DNA from: an uncultured Pirellulaceae bacterium
Lineage (GTDB): Bacteria > Planctomycetota > Planctomycetia > Pirellulales > Pirellulaceae
Assembly: GCA_905480235.1 (NCBI GenBank)
Contig: CAJQPP010000006.1
Location: 62,001 to 126,000 of the forward strand
DNA: 64,000 bases
Reading direction: 5' to 3'
Part shown: in pieces, positions 57,199-64,000 of the stretch
Layout of the letters: the number at the start of each line of letters is the position of its first letter
Position numbering within the stretch: position 1 is the first letter of the stretch
Translations under genes and position numbers: made by a program
The notes under the pieces: generated by a model
Told to the model about the DNA's origin: nothing
What the model saw: the letters and a program-made list of their open reading frames with translations, nothing else
Database searches by the model: none

Positions 57199-58197
57199 TC
57201 AGGGGATGCGAATTTCCAGCACCGTTGCCTGATCATCGCAGGCCAAGGTCACCGTTTCCAAAGCTGCCGGAATTAACACCGAGTGTCCCTTTTTGAGCAG
57301 GTCACCTGAAGGTTCTTCCAGCATACGAAGGTGACCTTCAACGACCATTAGCAGACAACACCCTCCGTTCAATTGAACTTGGGTTGAGGTGCGTTCCAGT
57401 GATCGTCGATTGATACTGAATTTGTCACAATGAATGAGTTCCTGCGTATTGGGTTCATCGGTATCCCGGAGTGTTTGCGGGCCCACCGGTCCGTGCTCAA
57501 AGTCGGTCACTTGCAAAGCCTCCGTCACATGCAGATCTCGAGAATTGCCCTCGGCATCCACTCGATTCCAGTCAAACAAGCGGTAAGTCGTATCGCTGGA
57601 TTGCTGGATCTCGGCCACCAACAACCCCTGACCGATAGCATGCACGGTGCCTGCCGGCACAAAGACGCAATCCCCTGATTTCGGTTCAAAGGCGTGAATC
57701 ACTTGCTCGGTTGTTCCTTGGGCCACAGCATCAGCCAACTGTTTACGACCCACGCCTGTTTTAAGGCCGCAATAAATTTTGCTTCCAGCGGCAGCATCCA
57801 TTACGTACCAGGCTTCCGTTTTACCGAGGTCCGGAATTTCTTTTTTTGCGCCTGCGGCATCGTCAGGGTGAACCTGCACGGAGAGCGTTTTATTTGCATC
57901 GAGAAACTTGAGCAGTAATGGGAATCGACCCCGCAATCGATCCGGCAATGTCTCCCGGTGTATTTGCTGATAAACCTGGGGACCCAATAATTGCTCCCCT
58001 GACCTGCCAATCAATTCATGTAGCGTCTGGCCGGCCCAATCTCCATTAGCAATCACACTGTTTGCCTCCGGCCGATCCACCACTTCCCAGCTTTCCGCAC
58101 AGACACCTTCTCCAATGGATTTCCCTAATTCGGTAGCCAGTCGCTGACCTCCCCAGAGGTAGCGTCGGAAAATCGGCTCGAATCGTAATGGATACAT
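57199..58197 (-). CDS. manA: Mannose-6-phosphate isomerase, class I
   Basis: A 332-residue zinc enzyme that interconverts mannose-6-phosphate and fructose-6-phosphate. It has YPLRFEPIFRRYLWGG at the N-terminus, PLLLKFLDANKTLSVQVHPDD with the metal ligands, GKTEAWYVMDA, VFVPAGTVHAIG, and the C-terminal cupin part. The ATG at 58197 gives the normal start; a leader from 58227 is not family-like. It may provide sugar donors to the glycan genes at 18-23 kb, which is inference. Confidence 0.94.
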   Translation of the reverse strand: MYPLRFEPIFRRYLWGGQRLATELGKSIGEGVCAESWEVVDRPEANSVIANGDWAGQTLHELIGRSGEQLLGPQVYQQIHRETLPDRLRGRFPLLLKFLDANKTLSVQVHPDDAAGAKKEIPDLGKTEAWYVMDAAAGSKIYCGLKTGVGRKQLADAVAQGTTEQVIHAFEPKSGDCVFVPAGTVHAIGQGLLVAEIQQSSDTTYRLFDWNRVDAEGNSRDLHVTEALQVTDFEHGPVGPQTLRDTDEPNTQELIHCDKFSINRRSLERTSTQVQLNGGCCLLMVVEGHLRMLEEPSGDLLKKGHSVLIPAALETVTLACDDQATVLEIRIP

Positions 58198-58421
58198 AGT
58201 TCGCTTCTTCGGTAATAAATCTTGCACAGATTCCGCAGAGTATCAAAGGTGCCGCCCGCTTCCAAGTTGTACTTATGACGGGTGGAACGGTCTGGCAGCC
58301 CTTCGATTAGGTCATTTGAGCCTCATTAGGCTGATTTGAGATAGAAAACTAAGGCTTCCATTGATATGGTATTCAGTTCACTTTGCTAGTCCATTTCCCG
58401 CCTGTTTTCCCAGCCAACCCA

Positions 58422-59840
58422 ATGACCCAACGCCCCTCCGACGATCTTTTCGAAGACACACGGATGTCCTTTGGGGACCACATTGAGGAACTCCGCAAAA
58501 CCTTGGTGCGTTGCCTGATCTTTATTGGCATCGGCTGCATCGTTGGTTTCATGACCGCAGAGAACGTCGTGAACTTTTTGCAATTGCCGTTACAGCGTGC
58601 CATTAAGCAATACAACGACAAGGCTGCCTTGAACCGCTACACCGCTTTGGAGGGATTTTACCCACCTGAGATATCCAATCGCATTCAGGACGGTTTAGCG
58701 CCCAATTCTGTATGGATCGACCCCGGCCAATTGGTTACGGCGATTCGCTCCATCAGCCCGGGTTCCTTCGAGGAAATCGACTTAACACCCTACCGGTTTC
58801 GCCCCAGCGCGATAAAGCCCGGCGCAGCGACCGACACGGTTACCACGTTGATCCTGCAGGGTGCTGATGCGGGGGCCGACGATCGCATCAAAGCAATTCA
58901 CGATTTGATACCGGCTGACAGTTTGCAACAATTATCAAAACCGGAAGACGAAAGTGCCGCCCACCGTCGCTTGATAAAAACCTTGAACCAGCTGTTGGAA
59001 GACCCCGCGCTGCACGACGAGGCAGCGTTTAAGAAACAATTCAGCCAACCCGCATGGTCGTTTTCCCAACTCTTAAACCCGGTCAAAGAAAATCAAATTG
59101 CGTTGATGAAAGTTCAAGCCGATTTACACCCGAACGATGTCGAACTAAGCCGTCGCCTGAATCGTCTTTTAATTTCCAGCGTATTTCCCAAAGAAATCAC
59201 GCCCCCCAGTATCGACCTTGCCCGAGTCGAAATTTGGCAAGATATTACCGAAGGCACGCAAGCACTTTCGCCTCATGAAGTTTTCATGGTCTGGATCAAG
59301 GCCGCGATCCTCGTTGGTTTGACGATTGCAGCGCCATTTGTTTTCTATCAAGCTTGGATGTTTGTGGCAGCTGGCCTTTACCCACACGAACAAAAATACG
59401 TTTACTACTATCTCCCGCTCAGTATTTTGTTGTTTGTCTTAGGCGTTTGCCTGGCATTCTTTTTCGTCTTCGATCCCGTATTGAAGTTTCTGTTTTCCTT
59501 TAATGCGAGCATGGGCATTTCGCCGCAATTGCGAATCGGCGAGTGGCTCTCCTTTGTCATGTTCTTACCACTCGGTTTTGGTATCGCCTTTCAATTGCCT
59601 ATCGTCATGTTGTTTGCCAATCGGGTTGGCTTGGCCTCGATCGACTTCTTCAAAAGCAATTGGCGGTTGGCCGTCATGATCATCAGCGTCCTGTCCATGC
59701 TGTTAACGCCAGCCGACCCAATCAGCATGCTCATGCTGGGTGCGCCGCTGACCCTCCTCTACTTCTTTGGTATTGGCTTGTGCAAATGGATGCCCCGACC
59801 CGAGACTCCCTTTTCTGAAGACGCCGTAGACCCCATTTAA
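58422..59840 (+). CDS. tatC: Sec-independent protein translocase TatC with large insertion
   Basis: TatC is the receptor and pore organiser of the twin-arginine export system. The first 50 residues have the family start MSFGDHIEELRKTLVRC and helix 1; the rest of the family pattern (SPHEVFMVWIKAAILVGLTI, YPHEQKYVYYYLPLSILLF, FDPVLKFLFSF and the final helices) starts near residue 283. In between, residues about 60-280 are a soluble, periplasmic insertion of about 220 residues without a recognised domain, so the protein has 472 residues rather than about 250. This seems usual in planctomycetes. The ATG at 58422 is chosen over one at 58383. No tatA gene is adjacent. Confidence 0.93.
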   Translation: MTQRPSDDLFEDTRMSFGDHIEELRKTLVRCLIFIGIGCIVGFMTAENVVNFLQLPLQRAIKQYNDKAALNRYTALEGFYPPEISNRIQDGLAPNSVWIDPGQLVTAIRSISPGSFEEIDLTPYRFRPSAIKPGAATDTVTTLILQGADAGADDRIKAIHDLIPADSLQQLSKPEDESAAHRRLIKTLNQLLEDPALHDEAAFKKQFSQPAWSFSQLLNPVKENQIALMKVQADLHPNDVELSRRLNRLLISSVFPKEITPPSIDLARVEIWQDITEGTQALSPHEVFMVWIKAAILVGLTIAAPFVFYQAWMFVAAGLYPHEQKYVYYYLPLSILLFVLGVCLAFFFVFDPVLKFLFSFNASMGISPQLRIGEWLSFVMFLPLGFGIAFQLPIVMLFANRVGLASIDFFKSNWRLAVMIISVLSMLLTPADPISMLMLGAPLTLLYFFGIGLCKWMPRPETPFSEDAVDPI

Positions 59841-59866
59841 TCCTCGGACCCTCAACGTGGGGGCGT

Positions 59867-60304
59867 GTCAACTCGGATTCGCCGGTCGCTTACTGCCCCG
59901 ACCTTGTTTTTTCGCTATTTCTGAAAAGTGCAATTGCGGGTGTCGAGGCATTTCCGGCGGCCGATTTGCCTGCTCAAGAAAAAGGCACTTCCGAAAAAGC
60001 GATCGCTGCGGCTCCTGTGAAGCAAGCAGACGCCGAGCAGGAAAAAGAGTAGGAGGCAACAGGAACCCGAGGCAAAGAAGCGCAGACCTTAAAGGAAGAG
60101 ACTGAAACTATCGACTTCGGTCGATTGGTGGAACGCAATGATGCGTACTATGAAGTCAACTCAACAGTGGGCGTTACCGGACGGGCGCTTCAAAAATACT
60201 TCCACGGGCAGAAATCCTCAGAGGGAACTTTAAAGGATGGCAAGAAAGATGGCAGATGAAACTACTGGCACGAGAACGGTCAGAAGATTCACAATCCGCA
60301 CTAG
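59867..60304 (+). pseudogene. Decayed YwqK/MORN-repeat-like gene
   Basis: One plus-strand frame runs from about 59867 to TAG 60302-60304 but has two internal stops, TAG at 60050-60052 and TGA at 60257-60259. It reads LFFSLFLKSAIAG (signal-peptide-like), then FGRLVERNDAYYEVNSTVGVTG, KSSEGTLKDGKKDGR, stop, NYWHENGQK. This is the signature of the MORN-like repeats of YwqK-type antitoxin-like proteins (GTLKDGKKDGxWxxWHENGQK). At the TGA a Trp is expected, so the stop is a Trp-to-stop mutation, not selenocysteine. No start or ribosome site could be placed. The 240 bases after the pseudogene up to 60543 hold nothing recognisable. Confidence 0.6.
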
Positions 60305-60543
60305 TGAGCCATGCCACACCGCTATAACACCGCTATACCAACACCGCTGGCGTTTCATGCACGGTTCCCCAAAAAACTTTTTTCACCCTCTTGTTTTTGG
60401 CAGCAACGAAAACACCTCTTTAATGGTGCTGATTCAAGGTGCTACTTCGGCACCTGTAGAGACGGCCTGGATTGGGGTGGTACCCCAGGCACGCACCCCG
60501 CCTTACTCGTCAACATTCGAGCGAAACCGCACAAACCGATAAA

Positions 60544-61635
60544 TCATGGGTCTTTTGGTTTCCCTGAGGCAGTGAGCTCCAGATGGGATTCGATTCGGCG
60601 TTGATAGTCAATCAAGTCTCTTTGATCTTCCGGAAATCCGAATTCCTGTAACGCTTGGGGATTTTTGGCAAGTGCTCGGCGTACTCGCACTAGCAGTTTT
60701 TTTTGCCGCGGGCTAAGGAAATCCTTAACCTCCCAACGGCTCTTTCGCCCGCCCAACAAGGCGTTCATTTTAATGGCTTGCAGTTCCGTCAAAGGGAGGT
60801 ATCCATAGATAGAATTTCTTAAATAGTACTTCTGCTCAGCTTTTGCTACTTGCTTGGTCTCCAGGTCTTCTCGCCATGTGATGATGTTTTCGACACCCGC
60901 TTTTTGCGCTGTCTCTTGTTGCTCATCATTAAAGGTATACACCGCGTCGGTGCATTTCATCTGCCGAGCTTTTGCCAACAGGCTGGCATAGGAAATGACC
61001 GCTGGGTCAAACACAACATGAACGACCTCGCGGGGACCAGCCCATACTGCGCGAGTTGCAAAAACACCTTCCAAAGAACCCAACTGGGCCTCACCTTCCC
61101 AGTATCACAACATGGCAAAGCTGGCCCGTTGCAAGGAATAACGCCACCCCAGTGCCAAGGCCTGCAAGTAAGCCGGTGGTTTCCGACCCGCAGCCTCTAG
61201 ACTGGCATACATCCGCTCAGCCAAAGGGGTGACTTCCCAAATACTGTCTTTGCGTGGAATCAGATCTTTACCGTTTGCATCCAAAAACCGCACAACAGGA
61301 TTATTCCAAGCAGGTTCCGAGAAGGATTTCAGTAAATCTTCATCCTCGGTTTTGTTATTGAAAATAACCACCGGAACGAATTGATCTTCGATCGCTTCGA
61401 CCATTAACGGCAATGACAGCGGACCGCTGCCAAAATCCTGACAGGTCGCTCAGCCAGGGACCTCTTGAAACAAAACAAAAATAGGTTTGCCGGTTTTAGA
61501 GGAAACTTTTTTAGCCGCTTCTAGATCACGCCCCCAAGCCACAGCGCCCAATTCAACAGGGGGGTCTGCAGCCATTGCTGAAGGCGGTACTAAGGACAGA
61601 CCAACGAGAAAAGTGACCCAACACCACAACTGCAT
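60544..61635 (-). CDS. Double-selenocysteine protein, VPGUxT thioredoxin-like and MsrA-like domains
   Basis: Reading two in-frame TGA codons (61452-61450 and 61107-61105) as Sec gives a single 363-residue protein. It has a signal peptide (1-22, ending SAMA), a thioredoxin-like domain with QEVPGUATCQDFG (Sec62, a UxxC site; I recall NCBI naming a VPGUxT (seleno)protein family), then a second domain where ASFAMLUYWEGE aligns with the catalytic GCFWGVE of methionine sulfoxide reductase A (Sec177), with GVFATRAVWAGPREVVHVVFDPAV continuing that match. A hairpin with a GGUCC loop follows the first UGA; the second UGA has only a weak one. A GGGAG site precedes ATG 61635. The MsrA-like domain lacks the longer loop of real MsrA, so activity is uncertain. 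Confidence 0.8.
61068..61107 (-). promoter_or_regulatory. Weak candidate SECIS after the second Sec codon
   Basis: At the same 24-base distance from TGA 61107-61105 a GGTTC-type segment (61080-61076) occurs, but the flanking pairing is only a few base pairs (CCA/TGG with mismatches). It is therefore much weaker than the other two. Confidence 0.25.
61415..61452 (-). promoter_or_regulatory. Predicted bacterial SECIS element, first Sec codon
   Basis: The TGA is at 61452-61450. After 24 bases comes the loop GGTCC (61425-61421), between GGCAGC (61431-61426) and GCTGTC (61420-61415), a 6-bp stem with one G-T pair. The geometry is the same as at 55660. Confidence 0.75.
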
Positions 61636-61865
61636 CTTCCCATCTCCCAGACTAGGTAACCAATAAGAATGGCCATCATACACCTTTTAAAGGCCGCCTG
61701 CTTTATCACTTTGGGCTAAACACCATGCTCTGAAAAGCGGCGTGTACTAAGTGCTTCTGGGCCTTCAAACGACAGCGAAACCGCGAGTCCCAGCTTATTT
61801 CCAAACGGGGCCCGAACCCGTTTAAAAACGAAACCGGCTTCTTGAACGTGGCTCAGCAGGCGGGT

Positions 61866-62957
61866 TCATCGTGTGAGCGGCGACCAACGGCGGTAGGTCG
61901 CGCAACGCCACAACCACTCCACAGGTCCCATCCGAAAACGACGCAACCAGGCCTCCGAAAACAGTAATTGCAGCGTCCAGATAGCTAGGATGGCGATCGC
62001 AATGGTGCTTCGCGTAATCCACCAATCCGGAATCAGATACGCCAAATACAAACACAACACCGTTTGGCCGAGATAGTTTGTCAGAGCCATGCGCCCCACC
62101 GCCCGAATGCGTCGAACCAATACGCCTTCAGCGCGGCCATCCCACCAGATCAGCACGCCCAAATAGCCCAGGGTCATGGGCAGGGTAGCCAAGGTATTCG
62201 GTAGATTTCCGACCAATACCGCCCGGGCATCAAATTCCTGCAAGCAAACCCAAACCACGCCGGCCGCACTGAGCAACGCGCCTAGCCCAATGGCGTAAAG
62301 ACAGCGTTGGAGAGTGATCATTTCGATCGACCGAGTCAGCCAGCCGCCGCGATATAGCCCCATGCCCATCAACATCATGCCAAGGGCCCTGGAGAATACA
62401 TCACACAACACCTCCAACAGGAAGGCGCCTGCTTGCGGGTGAGAGTCATCCCCACCCCAAACCGCTCGGAGACCGGCATCATCGAATTGCCCGGCAAATA
62501 TCAAAGGCGTAAAGAAGGCGAAAGAGAAAACGATGATTCCAAGCAAAATTAACGTTGTAGCTCGTGCCTTACGAACCATCAGCAACACTGGCGCGCATAA
62601 CGCATAGACACACAGGATATCCCCCAGCCACAAAAGACTGTGCAGCAAACCGATAAAAAACAACAACAGGTTTCGCCACATACTCAAACGCACGGGGTGA
62701 GCAGTTCGATCGGTTACTCGCTCCAGAAATAACAATAGGCTGGCGCCAAATAACAACGAAAAGAGCCCCATGAATTTTTGATCTGCAAAGACTTCACCGA
62801 AGATAGCGAGTGCCCAATCCAACGCGGTGTGAGTGCCCACCGCCGAGATGTCAAAGACAGCCACATTGCCTAAGCCGAAAGAAATACTGTTCATGATCAA
62901 TATTCCCAACACAGCAACTCCGCGCACCGTGTCGAGGTGGGTAATACGATCACTCAT
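61866..62957 (-). CDS. DUF418 family membrane protein
   Basis: A 363-residue protein with about ten membrane helices. The N-terminus DRITHLDTVRGVAVLGILIMNSIS matches the start of DUF418 proteins, and the C-terminal MALTNYLGQTVLCLYL also fits this acyltransferase-like membrane family of unknown substrate. The ATG at 62957 fits well. It is on the same strand as the double-Sec gene, 231 bases upstream of it, with no overlap. Confidence 0.88.
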   Translation of the reverse strand: MSDRITHLDTVRGVAVLGILIMNSISFGLGNVAVFDISAVGTHTALDWALAIFGEVFADQKFMGLFSLLFGASLLLFLERVTDRTAHPVRLSMWRNLLLFFIGLLHSLLWLGDILCVYALCAPVLLMVRKARATTLILLGIIVFSFAFFTPLIFAGQFDDAGLRAVWGGDDSHPQAGAFLLEVLCDVFSRALGMMLMGMGLYRGGWLTRSIEMITLQRCLYAIGLGALLSAAGVVWVCLQEFDARAVLVGNLPNTLATLPMTLGYLGVLIWWDGRAEGVLVRRIRAVGRMALTNYLGQTVLCLYLAYLIPDWWITRSTIAIAILAIWTLQLLFSEAWLRRFRMGPVEWLWRCATYRRWSPLTR

Positions 62958-63232
62958 AATGGACTCCGCGAGATGCCCCCAAGAAGTGCCTTGCGGGCAC
63001 AGGCGTTCGGTAAATGTTGGCGATGGTTTGGATCAATTTCTGATCCAGTGGCAAACACAATAAAAAGCACGGAGTCGGGGGAAGAGCCCTCGGTCTGTGC
63101 GATTTCATTACCCCCACTGACGCCTTTAATAACGTGCGATAAAGTACACTTTCAAGGAAGCCGTGCAAAGTCCTATTCAGACGAACCGCGCTGATGATCC
63201 GTCATGCAAGCCACCCGTATTTTTACCGCTCG

Positions 63233-64000
63233 TTATTTCCCGAGCTCTCCAATCGGGCGGGACGCGTTTCTGAGTTCCTGATTAAACTGCGCGGCCATTT
63301 CACGCAATTGAGCCACTTTTTCGGGATGCTCGCTCGCTAAATTTTTGGATTCGGAAATATCATCTTCCAAATTAAATAGCTCGACCATTTCTGGTATCTG
63401 CTTTTTCGGATTCGCTGGCGTCGTGCGTAACTTCCAATCTCCGGCTCGCACAGCAGATACACGATTCCCCTTGTAGTAGAAATAAGCTTGATGAGGTGAC
63501 GCGGCAGACTTCCCTGTCATTAAAGGCATAATATCGTGCCCGTCCAGGACACGATCTTGCGGCAAAGCGGCACCACAAAGTGCAGCAATGGTTGGCGCGA
63601 GATCGATCGTTCCGGCCACCGCATCGGTCTCACTGCTTGGCGGAATATGACCTGGCCAGCGCATGATACAGGGCACCCGCATGCCGCCTTCATAAGTATT
63701 AAACTTAAACCCACGCAAAGGATGAGCCCGACCACCATGGCCATTTTTCAGCTTCCAAGGACCATTGTCCGAGGTGTAGATCACCAAGGTCTGTTTTGCC
63801 AGTCCCAGCCGATCAATCGCATCCATCAATTGACCGACACTGTCATCGATCTCCTCGATGGTATCTCCGTACAAACCAGCCTCGCTTTTACCGCGAAATT
63901 CCTCGGAAGCGAAAAGCGGAATGTGCGGCATCGTATGCGGCAAATAAACGAAAAAAGGCTGATCTTTATTTTCCGCCATAAAGCGGATCGCCTCTTCGGT
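63233..64000 (-). CDS. Sulfatase, C-terminal part, N-terminus beyond window
   Basis: 256 codons of an arylsulfatase-type enzyme are open to the right edge. The visible part has PFFVYLPHTMPHIPL, the metal site YTSDNGPWKLKNGHGG, the segment RVPCIMRWPGHIPP and the DLAPTIAALCGAALP region, all typical. The catalytic Cys/Ser-formylglycine motif (CxPSR) is outside the window. The C-terminal small domain ends with a charged helix. Planctomycetes usually carry many such genes for sulfated polysaccharides. Confidence 0.95.
   Translation of the reverse strand, partial: TEEAIRFMAENKDQPFFVYLPHTMPHIPLFASEEFRGKSEAGLYGDTIEEIDDSVGQLMDAIDRLGLAKQTLVIYTSDNGPWKLKNGHGGRAHPLRGFKFNTYEGGMRVPCIMRWPGHIPPSSETDAVAGTIDLAPTIAALCGAALPQDRVLDGHDIMPLMTGKSAASPHQAYFYYKGNRVSAVRAGDWKLRTTPANPKKQIPEMVELFNLEDDISESKNLASEHPEKVAQLREMAAQFNQELRNASRPIGELGK

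Noticed and set aside
60257-60259. In-frame TGA in the YwqK-like remnant as a third selenocysteine site
   Set aside because: The MORN repeat consensus has Trp at this position, a second stop (TAG at 60050) is present, and no GGUC stem-loop follows.

Overview
The window looks like a piece of a Planctomycetota chromosome, probably Pirellulales, with moderate GC. Supporting signs are a TatC with a very large insertion, a secreted protease carrying an LEPR-like N-terminal motif, a sulfatase, FMN-dependent glutamate synthase-like and DUF4912 proteins, many secreted proteins of unknown function, weak Shine-Dalgarno sequences and frequent GTG/TTG starts. The order-level placement is an inference. 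I saw no IS element, prophage, CRISPR array or rRNA.

Layout. 1-5.5 kb (minus): a truncated secreted protein, an ABC-F ATPase, and a three-gene unit of DUF4912 protein, lipoprotein and small membrane protein. 6.0-14.4 kb (plus): a complete F-type ATP synthase operon, atpZ-like, atpI-like, atpB-E-F-H-A-G-D-C, behind a good sigma70-like promoter. 14.6-18.5 kb: a DUF3500 protein, a frameshifted secreted protein and a glutamate synthase-like oxidoreductase. 18.8-23.4 kb: a YfhO-like membrane protein against a two-gene sulfotransferase / QTMAN-like glycosyltransferase unit. 23.7-30.7 kb (minus): an EF-G paralogue, hisA, a branched-chain aminotransferase, and a UbiA/UbiX/MenG cluster for late menaquinone synthesis. 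31.1-36.1 kb (plus): comB-like phosphatase, glycyl-tRNA synthetase, a UgpC/MalK-type ATPase, tRNA-Gln(CTG) and a zinc-ribbon/TPR protein. 36.4-46.1 kb: FHA protein, Spy/CpxP-like protein, inositol-phosphate synthase, aminotransferase, a large secreted serine protease, a membrane-anchored BECR-like protein and a secreted metallopeptidase-like protein. 46.8-55.4 kb: a stand-alone SecA-like fragment, a HerA-like ATPase, dihydroorotase, two small proteins and a DExH helicase.

The most notable content is in 55.4-61.6 kb, where two genes are readable only if in-frame UGA codons are decoded as selenocysteine. The first (55396-56775) is a secreted deiodinase-like thioredoxin-fold protein with C-terminal EF-hands, with UGA in the motif CLTUPPF. 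The second (60544-61635) has two in-frame UGAs: one in a thioredoxin-like VPGUATC motif, and one at the position of the catalytic Cys of a methionine sulfoxide reductase A-like domain. Just downstream of the first UGA in each gene is a 6-bp stem with a GGUC-type loop, exactly 24 nt after the UGA, which is the arrangement of a bacterial SECIS. The third UGA has only a weak candidate. No selA, selB, selD or tRNA-Sec gene lies in the window, so the decoding machinery must be elsewhere if this reading is right.

Between these genes lie manA, a small lipoprotein, tatC and a decayed YwqK/MORN-like gene. The right end holds a DUF418 membrane protein and the C-terminal part of a sulfatase that runs off the window.
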